12,331 bases of DNA from positions 1 to 12,331 of the forward strand of contig CAMOXW010000232.1 in NCBI GenBank assembly GCA_946629405.1, given 5' to 3'. Origin of the DNA: an uncultured Ruminococcus sp. GTDB lineage: Bacteria; Bacillota_A; Clostridia; Oscillospirales; Ruminococcaceae. The notes below the pieces were generated by a model, which was not told where the DNA came from, made no database searches, and saw only the letters and a program-made list of their open reading frames with translations. Made by a program: the position numbers and the translations under genes. Of this stretch, positions 6,240-12,331 are shown piece by piece. Position 1 is the first letter of the stretch; the number at the start of each line of letters is the position of its first letter.

Positions 6240-7379
6240 ATGCCGGTAAATTTTGACAATGCCGCAACGACCTTCCCGAAGCCTGAAAGTGTGCTCCGTG
6301 CAGCAGCAGATGCGGCTGCACGCCTCGGGGGAAATGCCGGCAGGGGAGGACATTCGCTTGCGATGAAAAGCTCGGAGGCAGTATACTCCGCGCGTGAGAC
6401 TGCTGCATCATTTTTCGGTGCTCAGCCTGAGAATACCGTGTTCACACCCAATTGCACCTATGCGCTGAATATGGCTATACATGGCGTTATGCGCGGCGGA
6501 GGCCATCTCATCATCAGCAGCCTTGAGCATAACTCTGCGGCACGTCCGGCAGCGGCTCTTGCCGCGGAAAAGAGGATAACTCTTTCGGTCGCTGAGGTTT
6601 ATCCTGAGACTGAACGCACGGTGGAGAGCTTCCGCCGGCTCATGCGTCCGGACACTAAGGCTGTTGTATGCACTCTTGCGAGCAATGTCACGGGACAGCT
6701 CATTCCGTGGCGTGAGATAGCGGCGCTCTGCCGGAGCAGGGGAGTGTGCTTTATTGCCGACGGAGCACAGGCTTGCGGACTTACTGATATCAATATCGGC
6801 GAGGGCATTGACATTCTGTGTACTGCCGGCCATAAGGGCCTTTACGGATTAAGCGGCACCGGATTGCTCATAAGCAGCGGCAATTACCCGATTTACCCCA
6901 TAATACAGGGCGGAACGGGAACTGCCTCGAAAAGCCTTGAACAGCCGGTGCTGCTTCCTGAATCGCTTGAGAGCGGCACGCTCAACATCCCGGGGATAAT
7001 GTCCCTGAAGGCGGGCTGCGAATTCGTCCGGCGCACCGGTATAGGGAATATCCGCGCTCATGAGGACGCGGTCTGCCGTAGGTTCATCCGCGGTCTTGAG
7101 GACGTGCCGGGGGTAAGGATTTACCGCAGCGGGAAAGCGGAGTATGTGCCGATAGTCTCGTTCACTGTTGAAGGCACCGAGCCGGAGAAGCTTGCAGGAA
7201 AACTTTCGGACGCCGGCTACTGCCTGCGGGCAGGATTTCACTGTGCTGCTCTCGCACACAGCTATCTTGGCACCGATAACGGCACGGTCAGGTTCGCACC
7301 TTCGGTATTCAGCCGGGCTCAGGATGCCGCATCACTTGCCGCGACAATAAAACAAATGGTTAAAAATAAAAATCTGTAA
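6240..7379 (+). CDS. Class V aminotransferase family, cysteine desulfurase-like
   Basis: This 379-residue PLP enzyme has FDNAATTFPKP at the start, the LEHNS motif near residue 103, an IADGAQ aspartate segment, the PLP lysine K199 in AGHKGLYG, the ESGTLNIPGI segment, and the catalytic cysteine C335 in RAGFHCA. Cysteine desulfurases remove sulfur from cysteine and hold it as a persulfide. The length and ESGT.N.PG motif fit the short cysteine desulfurase-like group typified by Enterococcus EF2568, which is found near selenium genes, rather than the IscS or SufS housekeeping types. No SufU, SelD or NifU lies adjacent. The ATG has GGGGGAGG upstream (6227-6234). The family's usual HCAP is HCAA here. 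The partner is probably the preceding DUF3343 protein. The substrate (cysteine or selenocysteine) is unknown. Confidence 0.85.
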   Translation: MPVNFDNAATTFPKPESVLRAAADAAARLGGNAGRGGHSLAMKSSEAVYSARETAASFFGAQPENTVFTPNCTYALNMAIHGVMRGGGHLIISSLEHNSAARPAAALAAEKRITLSVAEVYPETERTVESFRRLMRPDTKAVVCTLASNVTGQLIPWREIAALCRSRGVCFIADGAQACGLTDINIGEGIDILCTAGHKGLYGLSGTGLLISSGNYPIYPIIQGGTGTASKSLEQPVLLPESLESGTLNIPGIMSLKAGCEFVRRTGIGNIRAHEDAVCRRFIRGLEDVPGVRIYRSGKAEYVPIVSFTVEGTEPEKLAGKLSDAGYCLRAGFHCAALAHSYLGTDNGTVRFAPSVFSRAQDAASLAATIKQMVKNKNL

Positions 7380-7386
7380 AAAACTA

Positions 7387-7414
7387 TTGAAATTATCTGA
7401 ATTTGTGGTACAAT
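7387..7414 (+). promoter_or_regulatory. Promoter of cdaA-cdaR
   Basis: TTGAAA (7387-7392), a 16-base spacer and TACAAT (7409-7414) lie directly after the desulfurase stop. The predicted start is near 7421, giving a leader of about 105 bases before the cdaA ATG. Confidence 0.65.
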
Positions 7415-7429
7415 AATAATATGAAGAAC

Positions 7430-7476
7430 TGTGCAGTCAGCACACTGTCCGGAGGGCGGCATCGTCCGCTCTCCGG
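7430..7476 (+). promoter_or_regulatory. Two tandem hairpins in the cdaA leader
   Basis: Hairpin 1 is TGTGC/GCACA (7430-7434 with 7440-7444). Hairpin 2 is an 11-bp stem: CCGGAG, one G-U, then GCGG on the left (7449-7459), paired with CCGC and CTCCGG on the right (7466-7476), loop CATCGT. No T run follows, so it is not a terminator. It does not look like the known c-di-AMP riboswitch class (ydaO), which is longer. Confidence 0.45.
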
Positions 7477-7526
7477 TATAAGATATATTGATATGTGTAG
7501 AGATCATAAGGAAGGGAAGTGACCTG

Positions 7527-8405
7527 ATGTCGTTTGGCGATATAAAAGATGCGTTCCTCAGTATATTGAGCACGCTCGAACTGATAGATATAATCGACGT
7601 TGCGATCCTCGCCTACGTCATATACATCCTCCTGAAGCTCATCCGCGAGACCCGCGCAGGACAGCTCGTAAAAGGCATAGTTATTCTTGTTGCGGTCTAT
7701 TTCATAAGCGAATTCCTCGGGTTCAAGACCATTACATACCTGCTCAGGCAGACCCTCGATATCGGCCTCATCGCCATGATAATCCTGTTCCAGCCGGAGC
7801 TGCGCCGTATGCTCGAAAAAGCCGGCCGCACCAAGTTCGGCGTGAGATGGCTCGGCATCGGACAGAGCTCGGATGAGCTCACTGAAATGTGGGACGGCCC
7901 GATCGAAGCAATATGCGATTCGTGCGTCGAGCTCTCCGCGACCTGCACAGGCGCTCTTATAGTTGTCGAGCGCGCAGTCCGCCTCGGCGAGCAGATAGAG
8001 ACCGGAACTGTCCTCAATGCTGTCCCGAGCAAGGAACTCTTCGGCAATATCTTCTACCCGAAGACCCCTCTCCACGACGGTGCAGTCATCATGCGCGACG
8101 GTATGGTGCTTGCGGCAGCGTGCTTCCTCCCGAAGCCGCAGAAGGATGAACAGATCAATAAACGCCTCGGCTCACGTCACAGAGCTGCTATCGGCATGAG
8201 CGAGAATTCCGATGCGATAGTTATCGTCGTTTCAGAGGAGACCGGACAGATATCCGTTGCCATGAACGGCGTGCTAACCCGGGACTACACCCGCGATAAG
8301 CTCCGCACCCTCCTTGAGACCGAGATATACCAGCAGAACAGCGAGCTCACCATTCCCGGCAAAAAGCTGTTCTCCTCCCATTCGGAAAGGAGGAAGAAGG
8401 ATTGA
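7527..8405 (+). CDS. cdaA: Diadenylate cyclase CdaA (membrane-bound)
   Basis: The 292-residue enzyme makes cyclic di-AMP from two ATP. Three membrane helices are visible at about residues 22-39, 49-65 and 70-88, ending in the FQPELRRMLE linker. The DAC domain follows with both hallmark motifs: DGA at 184-186 (LHDGAVIMRDG) and RHR at 217-219 (GSRHRAAIGMSE), then SDAIVIVVSEETG. The length is close to the family norm of about 270-290. The ATG at 7527 is preferred over a TTG 39 bases upstream because the protein then starts at the typical position and GGAAGGG lies about 10-15 bases upstream. CdaA is regulated by CdaR, whose gene overlaps its stop codon. c-di-AMP controls potassium transport and osmotic and wall balance in Firmicutes. 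Confidence 0.95.
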   Translation: MSFGDIKDAFLSILSTLELIDIIDVAILAYVIYILLKLIRETRAGQLVKGIVILVAVYFISEFLGFKTITYLLRQTLDIGLIAMIILFQPELRRMLEKAGRTKFGVRWLGIGQSSDELTEMWDGPIEAICDSCVELSATCTGALIVVERAVRLGEQIETGTVLNAVPSKELFGNIFYPKTPLHDGAVIMRDGMVLAAACFLPKPQKDEQINKRLGSRHRAAIGMSENSDAIVIVVSEETGQISVAMNGVLTRDYTRDKLRTLLETEIYQQNSELTIPGKKLFSSHSERRKKD

Positions 8406-9754
8406 GCATATTCCAGAATTTCAAGAAAAAAATGCTGAAGAGCGCACAGAACAATCTCTCGCTCGCTATATACTCCGTTATCCTTGCAATACTGGTCTGG
8501 TTCGTAATTTCCATGACCTTCTACCCGTCAGTGCCAAAGACGATACAGAACGTAAAGCTCAATATTGACATAAGCGGTACTGCCGCGGCTGAAAGCGGAC
8601 TGAGCATTATCTCCTGCGATGTTGATACAGTCGATGTAAAGATCAGGGGAAGCCGTACTCAGGTCGGAAATATGAACTCCGACAGCCTTGTTGCCTATTT
8701 CGATGCGGATAATATCACCTCCACCGGCAAAAAGACTCTCACTATCAAGATCAAGGGCAGCAGCGGCATAAACTATGAGGTCGATTCGATCAGCCCTGCA
8801 ACTGCAACGGTCGTTTTCGATAAGTACGATACCCGCGAGTTCCCGATAAAGCCGAAAACTCCGAATGTTTCATTTGCGGAAGGCAAGATGAGGGACGATG
8901 AGGAGTTCGTCTGCGAGCCTGATGTCATTACGATAACCGGTCCTTCGGCACAGCTTGACAAGATAGACAAGAACAACGGCTGCTTTGCGGTTTCGTCAAA
9001 GAGAGAGGTGCTCGATGCATCCTATACCGTACCGAGCGATACCATCGAGCTCTACAGCGAGGACGGCTCAAAGCTCGATCAGTCAATGATGACCTTCAAC
9101 AAGACCAGCTTCCTGATAAAGGTGCCGGTGCTCACGCAGAAAACGGTCGATCTGACTGTTTCGATAACGAACCAGCCTTCCAACTTCAACACGGACTGGC
9201 TGCTTGAACGCATGACGCTTTCAAACGATTCTATCATGATAGCCTCCGGTTCGACACAGACTGATCTGCCGGATACCCTCGAGATAGGCAGCGTGAAGCT
9301 CAGCGATGTGATACTTGATTATTCGGCGACCTTCGATGTAGGAAAGGTCCTCGACAGCGCCGGACTGAAGAATATCAGCAGCGTCGGAAGCGTTACAGTG
9401 AACTTCGACAGCTCCGGACTCGTTTCTCGGGAGTTCATCATAAATCAGGAAAATATCAACATCAGGAACAAGCCCTCGAGCGATTATGTCTACGAGGTAG
9501 CCTCGAACAGCCTGAGAATAACTGTTATCGGCCCTGAGGACGTTGTCAGCAAGCTTACTGCGAACGATTTCAACGTCGTGACAGATCTTCTCGGCAGTGA
9601 TATCTCCGCAGGCTCGGAATCGGGAGTTTCTCAGTTCTCAAACGATGTCACGATATCCTGCCCGGATTATGACAATGTATGGTCCATAACAAAGTCAAAG
9701 GTCCTTATCAAGCGTACGGTCAAGGAGACCTCAACAGAGGGGCAGGATGAATGA
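8402..9754 (+). CDS. cdaR: CdaR, YbbR-domain regulator of CdaA
   Basis: The 450-residue protein has an N-terminal signal anchor at about residues 19-41 (AIYSVILAILVWFVISMTF), followed by an extracytoplasmic part made of about four YbbR-like repeats, roughly 50-145, 146-240, 241-345 and 346-445. CdaR-type proteins bind CdaA and adjust its activity. The start is a TTG at 8402 that overlaps the cdaA stop (TTGA). AGGAGG at 8388-8393 sits 8 bases upstream, so the TTG is well supported and translation is likely coupled. Four YbbR repeats exceed the three often reported for Bacillus CdaR. A hairpin follows the stop and probably marks the end of the transcript. Confidence 0.9.
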   Translation: MSIFQNFKKKMLKSAQNNLSLAIYSVILAILVWFVISMTFYPSVPKTIQNVKLNIDISGTAAAESGLSIISCDVDTVDVKIRGSRTQVGNMNSDSLVAYFDADNITSTGKKTLTIKIKGSSGINYEVDSISPATATVVFDKYDTREFPIKPKTPNVSFAEGKMRDDEEFVCEPDVITITGPSAQLDKIDKNNGCFAVSSKREVLDASYTVPSDTIELYSEDGSKLDQSMMTFNKTSFLIKVPVLTQKTVDLTVSITNQPSNFNTDWLLERMTLSNDSIMIASGSTQTDLPDTLEIGSVKLSDVILDYSATFDVGKVLDSAGLKNISSVGSVTVNFDSSGLVSREFIINQENINIRNKPSSDYVYEVASNSLRITVIGPEDVVSKLTANDFNVVTDLLGSDISAGSESGVSQFSNDVTISCPDYDNVWSITKSKVLIKRTVKETSTEGQDE

Positions 9755-9768
9755 ACTGCTGCTTCAAA

Positions 9769-9810
9769 CAGGGCTGATCTGCTGAAAATAAGGTCAGCCC
9801 TGCTGATTTG
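9769..9810 (+). terminator. Likely terminator of cdaA-cdaR
   Basis: CAGGGCTGA (9769-9777) and TCAGCCCTG (9794-9802) form a perfect 9-bp stem with a 16-base loop, 15 bases after the stop. Only a short T run (ATTTG) follows, so termination may be partial and some transcripts may continue into the phosphoglucomutase gene. Confidence 0.5.
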
Positions 9811-9885
9811 AGGCGTACCCTTTTGTTACACTGGGTTTACCGGCGGCGCATTGAACAGGTGTTTTTGCACGAAAATGGCAAATAA

Positions 9886-9978
9886 TTGCCTGGATTTCCG
9901 TGAGAATTATAATAAAAACCGAAAATCTGGTGAAATTTTCCTAAAAGTCTTTTCAACACCGGAGTTTTATGTTATAAT
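9886..9978 (+). promoter_or_regulatory. Two candidate promoters of the phosphoglucomutase gene
   Basis: Distal: TTGCCT (9886-9891), 16 bases, TATAAT (9908-9913). Proximal: TTTTCA (9950-9955), 17 bases, TATAAT (9973-9978). Both -10 boxes are perfect and both -35 boxes weak. The proximal one would give a leader of only about 25 bases before the ATG at 10010. Confidence 0.55.
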
Positions 9979-10009
9979 AATATATATTTCGTTTTCAGGA
10001 GGTATACTT

Positions 10010-11725
10010 ATGAAGGAAATGGAGCTTTACGATCTCTGGTGCGGCAACGCTGCAGGAGAGCCTGATCTTCTCAGCGAGCTTGAAAGCATCAGAAATGACA
10101 AGGAAGCTATAAATGATAGATTCTACCGCGACCTCGAATTCGGCACAGGCGGACTCAGAGGCGTTATCGGCGCCGGCACCAACCGCATGAACGTTTATAC
10201 CGTAAGACGCGCTACACAGGGCTTTGCAGATTACCTCAACCAGGAGTACACAAACCCCAGCGTCGCTATCTCATTCGACAGCCGCAACAAGTCTGACGTG
10301 TTCTCAAAGGCTGCTGCTGAGGTGCTTGCGGCAAACGGCATCAAGGTACATATCTACCGCGAACTCATGCCTACTCCATGCCTTTCATTCGCTGTCCGTC
10401 ACCTCGGCTGCCAGGGCGGTATAATGGTCACGGCAAGCCATAACCCTGCCAAGTACAACGGATATAAGGTCTACGGCGAGGACGGCTGCCAGATCACACT
10501 CAGAGGCGCTGAGATAATCCTCGAAAAGATCAATTCACTTGATATATTCAACGACGTTAAGACCTCCTCCTTCGACGAGGAGCTCGCAAAGGGAAATATC
10601 AGCTACATTGAGAATGATACCATCGAGGCTTTCTATGAGAAGGTCCTCGCTGAGGGCATAAATACCAGCCTTTGCGCTGAAAGCGGCCTGAAGGTCGTTT
10701 ACACCCCCCTCAACGGCACCGGCAACAAGCCTGTCCGCGAGATACTCAAGCGCATCGGCATCAGTAATGTTACCGTTGTCAGGGAACAGGAAAACCCTGA
10801 CGGCAACTTCCCGACCTGCCCCTACCCGAATCCTGAGATCAGGGAGGCTCTTGAAGTTGGTCTGAGGTACTGCGACGAGGTCCAGCCGGATCTTCTCCTT
10901 GCTACTGACCCTGACTGCGACCGTGTGGGCATCGCTGTTCCCGACGGAAAGGGCGGCTATGCGCTGTTCTCCGGAAACGAGGTCGGCGCTATGCTCCTTG
11001 AATACATCTGCGAGCAGCGCATCAAGAAGGGCACTATGCCTAAAAATCCTGTTGCGGTAAAGACTATCGTTACCACTGATATTGTTAATCTCATCGGCAA
11101 GGAGTACGGCGTTCAGATACTTAACGTTCTCACGGGCTTCAAATTCATCGGTGAGCAGATCGGACTCCTTGAAGCCAGAGGCGAGGAAAACCGCTATATA
11201 TTCGGCTTTGAGGAGAGCTACGGCTACCTCTCCGGCACCTATGTCCGCGACAAGGACGCTGTCAATGCCTCGATGCTTATCTGCGAAATGGCTGCTTACT
11301 ACCGCACACAGGGCATCACGCTCTATCAGGCACGCGAGAATATGTACAGGAAGTACGGCGTATTCTACCAGACACTCTACAGCTTCACATTCGAGGGTGA
11401 GAGCGGCATGAAGCGCATGGCAGAGATAATGAACGATCTCCGCGAGAATCCGCTCACTGCTATCGGCGGTCTCAAGGTCGAAAAGTTCGAGGACTACAAG
11501 AAGAGCACTGCGAAAAACCTCCTCACAGGTGAGACCTCGGAGCTTACGCTTCCCAAGTCAAACGTTCTCGCATTCTACCTTGAAGGCGGCTGTAAGGCTA
11601 TAATCCGTCCTTCCGGAACTGAGCCGAAGATCAAGACATACATCACCGCAAAGGCTCCTTCCCACGAGGAAGCAGAGGTCATTGAGCAGAGAATTTACGC
11701 AGATTTTACACAGTGCATGAAGTGA
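10010..11725 (+). CDS. pgcA: Phospho-sugar mutase, PgcA-type alpha-phosphoglucomutase
   Basis: The 571-residue enzyme interconverts glucose 1- and 6-phosphate, linking glycolysis with glycogen and UDP-glucose. The four domain signatures are in order: TASHNP with the phosphoserine S143, followed by AKYNGYKVYGEDG; the metal loop DPDCDR at 300-305; the sugar loop FGFEES at 398-403; and the phosphate loop RPSGTEPK at 533-540. The length and the TASHNPxxYNGYKVY form fit PgcA rather than GlmM, which is about 450 residues and has SASHNP. The ATG at 10010 is chosen for the AGGAGGT at 9997-10003; the longer open frame upstream covers the promoters. In many Firmicutes glmM follows cdaA-cdaR, and this mutase takes that place here. 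Activity on mannose phosphate is possible. Confidence 0.9.
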   Translation: MKEMELYDLWCGNAAGEPDLLSELESIRNDKEAINDRFYRDLEFGTGGLRGVIGAGTNRMNVYTVRRATQGFADYLNQEYTNPSVAISFDSRNKSDVFSKAAAEVLAANGIKVHIYRELMPTPCLSFAVRHLGCQGGIMVTASHNPAKYNGYKVYGEDGCQITLRGAEIILEKINSLDIFNDVKTSSFDEELAKGNISYIENDTIEAFYEKVLAEGINTSLCAESGLKVVYTPLNGTGNKPVREILKRIGISNVTVVREQENPDGNFPTCPYPNPEIREALEVGLRYCDEVQPDLLLATDPDCDRVGIAVPDGKGGYALFSGNEVGAMLLEYICEQRIKKGTMPKNPVAVKTIVTTDIVNLIGKEYGVQILNVLTGFKFIGEQIGLLEARGEENRYIFGFEESYGYLSGTYVRDKDAVNASMLICEMAAYYRTQGITLYQARENMYRKYGVFYQTLYSFTFEGESGMKRMAEIMNDLRENPLTAIGGLKVEKFEDYKKSTAKNLLTGETSELTLPKSNVLAFYLEGGCKAIIRPSGTEPKIKTYITAKAPSHEEAEVIEQRIYADFTQCMK

Positions 11726-11753
11726 ACTCATAGTTAAATCAAAAAAATATATT

Positions 11754-11783
11754 CATACTGCTTGACAATTGTCGGGCAGTATG
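11754..11783. promoter_or_regulatory. 30-bp palindrome over the rpmE -35 element
   Basis: CATACTGC (11754-11761) mirrors GCAGTATG (11776-11783), and the core GACAATTGTC (11764-11773) is itself a perfect palindrome. Only TT/GG between arms and core breaks symmetry, and these would form G-U pairs in RNA. It contains the whole -35 TTGACA. It may be a repressor operator, or a hairpin ending pgcA transcripts, though no T run follows on the plus strand. Confidence 0.6.
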
Positions 11784-11790
11784 GTATAAT
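11762..11790 (+). promoter_or_regulatory. Consensus sigma-A promoter of rpmE
   Basis: Perfect TTGACA (11762-11767), 17 bases, perfect TATAAT (11785-11790). The predicted start is near 11797. A promoter this close to consensus fits a highly expressed ribosomal protein gene. Confidence 0.85.
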
Positions 11791-11796
11791 TAATAA

Positions 11797-11870
11797 CTGT
11801 AATGTATAACGGCACTACTGTCTAAGGGAACTGATGGGCTGCACGGATACATATATCTGTGAAAGAGGTG
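11797..11870 (+). promoter_or_regulatory. rpmE 5' leader with a hairpin before the ribosome site
   Basis: About 79 bases separate the predicted start from the rpmE ATG. CACGGAT (11842-11848) and ATCTGTG (11855-11861) form a 7-bp hairpin (one G-U, loop ACATAT) ending 2 bases before AGAGGTG (11864-11870). Ribosomal leaders that sense L31 have been described in Firmicutes; whether this is one cannot be decided by eye. Confidence 0.35.
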
Positions 11871-11875
11871 AAACC

Positions 11876-12085
11876 ATGAAAGAGGGAATCCATCCTAACT
11901 TTGTAAAGACTACTATTACCTGCCACTGCGGCAATGTAATGGAAACTATGTCCACAAAGGAAAACATCAAGGTTGAAATCTGTTCCAAGTGCCACCCGTT
12001 CTATACCGGCAAGCAGAAGCTCGTCGATACCGGCGGCCGTGTGGACAAGTTCAAGAAGCGCTACGGCGATCTGATGAACAAGTAA
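11876..12085 (+). CDS. rpmE: 50S ribosomal protein L31, zinc-binding (C+) type
   Basis: The 69-residue L31 forms a bridge between ribosomal subunits. It starts MKEGIHPNF and carries the zinc ligands C16, C18, C36 and C39 (TCHCG and [11 protein letters not shown]), so it is the zinc-containing form rather than the cysteine-free paralogue made under zinc shortage. The [19 protein letters not shown] end is canonical. The ATG at 11876 is chosen over an in-frame ATG at 11834 because it matches the universal L31 start and has AGAGGTG 5 bases upstream. It is transcribed alone from a consensus promoter and followed by its own terminator. Confidence 0.97.
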   Translation: MKEGIHPNFVKTTITCHCGNVMETMSTKENIKVEICSKCHPFYTGKQKLVDTGGRVDKFKKRYGDLMNK

Positions 12086-12090
12086 AAAAG

Positions 12091-12125
12091 GTCGACTCGC
12101 TGAAAAGCGGGTCGGTTTTATTTTT
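12091..12125 (+). terminator. Intrinsic terminator of rpmE
   Basis: The stem 12091-12101 pairs with 12106-12116 (GACTCGCT with AGCGGGTC as core, with G-U pairs) around a GAAA tetraloop, followed by TTTTATTTTT. It lies 5 bases after the rpmE stop and just beyond the end of the converging gene. Confidence 0.9.
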
Positions 12126-12135
12126 GGAAAAATCA

Positions 12136-12330
12136 TTACAGGAATGCGTTCCATTCATCCAGAAAGCGTTTGCGGAATTCTTGCGTGACTGTCTGCCCAT
12201 CCAAACGCATCGCCTCTGTGGCAGCACCGAATATGGGAGGAGCAGAGGCAGGAAGGAAGCGCGCCGTTGGAGGGCTGAGTGCTTCAATCATACGCACATA
12301 TCGCGGATAAGCTGCTGCAATTCCTCCGCC
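12136..12330 (-). CDS. C-terminal end of a probable BadF/BadG/BcrA/BcrD-type ATPase or N-acetylglucosamine kinase
   Basis: On the minus strand an open frame enters from beyond the window and stops at TAA (12138-12136), giving 64 residues. It reads GGGIAAAYPRYVRMIEALSPP, then FLPASAPPIFGAATEAMRLDG and a charged C-terminal tail. The segment with a proline-rich stretch followed by P-I-F-G-A-A and an AMRLDG helix resembles the C-terminus of sugar kinases and ATPases of the BadF/BadG family, where PxxGA closes the actin-like fold. The catalytic parts are outside the window, so the substrate is unknown. It converges on rpmE with only the rpmE terminator between. Confidence 0.5.
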   Translation of the reverse strand, partial: GGGIAAAYPRYVRMIEALSPPTARFLPASAPPIFGAATEAMRLDGQTVTQEFRKRFLDEWNAFL

Positions 12331-12331
12331 A

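Noticed and set aside
9851..10009. N-terminal extension of the phosphoglucomutase frame
   Set aside because: The extra 53 codons cover two TATAAT boxes and the AGGAGG site; the family start fits the ATG at 10010.
11834..11875. Earlier in-frame ATG for rpmE
   Set aside because: L31 starts with MK.GIHP across bacteria, and the ribosome site AGAGGTG serves the ATG at 11876. The earlier ATG lacks one.
12229..12275. GGAAGGAAGC on the plus strand, recalling the SRP RNA core
   Set aside because: The flanking bases do not form the SRP helix around the tetraloop, and the stretch is antisense to a plausible kinase C-terminus.
1..12331. CRISPR arrays, insertion sequences, tRNA or rRNA genes, attachment sites
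   Set aside because: No regular direct repeats, transposase motifs, cloverleaf-type sequences or rRNA segments were seen.

Overview
The window looks like chromosomal DNA from a cellulosome-type Ruminococcus (Firmicutes, Oscillospiraceae). The main reason is a secreted protein whose C-terminal dockerin has the ruminococcal style (an NPDKYG motif after the first calcium repeat and a pure threonine linker). Supporting signs are consensus sigma-A promoters, AGGAGG ribosome sites, TTG starts, a cdaA-cdaR pair and a GC-rich coding bias. The species cannot be fixed from this sequence.

Layout. (1) 1-3195, plus strand: the 3' part of an OppA-like peptide-binding lipoprotein gene, then glgB (glycogen branching enzyme) 12 bases later, closed by a strong terminator. 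(2) 3196-3737: a 540-base gap with no convincing protein gene. It holds two candidate structured RNAs in divergent orientation, each with its own promoter and terminator hairpin, then the terminator of the next gene. (3) 3738-5747, minus strand: the dockerin protein, with a signal peptide, three related beta-rich modules, a Thr20 linker and a dockerin, but no catalytic domain. (4) 5748-6025: divergent promoter region. (5) 6026-7379, plus strand: a tight two-gene unit of a DUF3343 (Se/S carrier-like) protein and a class V aminotransferase/cysteine desulfurase. (6) 7387-9754, plus strand: promoter, hairpin-rich leader, then cdaA (c-di-AMP synthase) and cdaR overlapping by 3 bases. (7) 10010-11725, plus strand: a PgcA-type phosphoglucomutase. 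(8) 11754-12125, plus strand: rpmE (ribosomal protein L31) with a consensus promoter overlapped by a 30-bp palindrome, a leader and a terminator. (9) 12136-12330, minus strand: the C-terminal end of a probable BadF/BadG-type sugar kinase.

How the genes fit together. GlgB and the phosphoglucomutase both belong to glycogen/glucose-phosphate metabolism, which suits a polysaccharide-degrading anaerobe. The dockerin protein would be exported and docked on a cohesin scaffold to bind polysaccharide. CdaA and CdaR form the c-di-AMP module that controls potassium and wall homeostasis. In many Firmicutes it is followed by glmM, but here a PgcA-type mutase with its own promoters follows instead. No complete new system of the defence or mobile type was found. 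The most interesting unexplained signals are non-coding: the two RNAs in the glgB-dockerin gap, the cdaA leader hairpins and the palindrome on the rpmE promoter.
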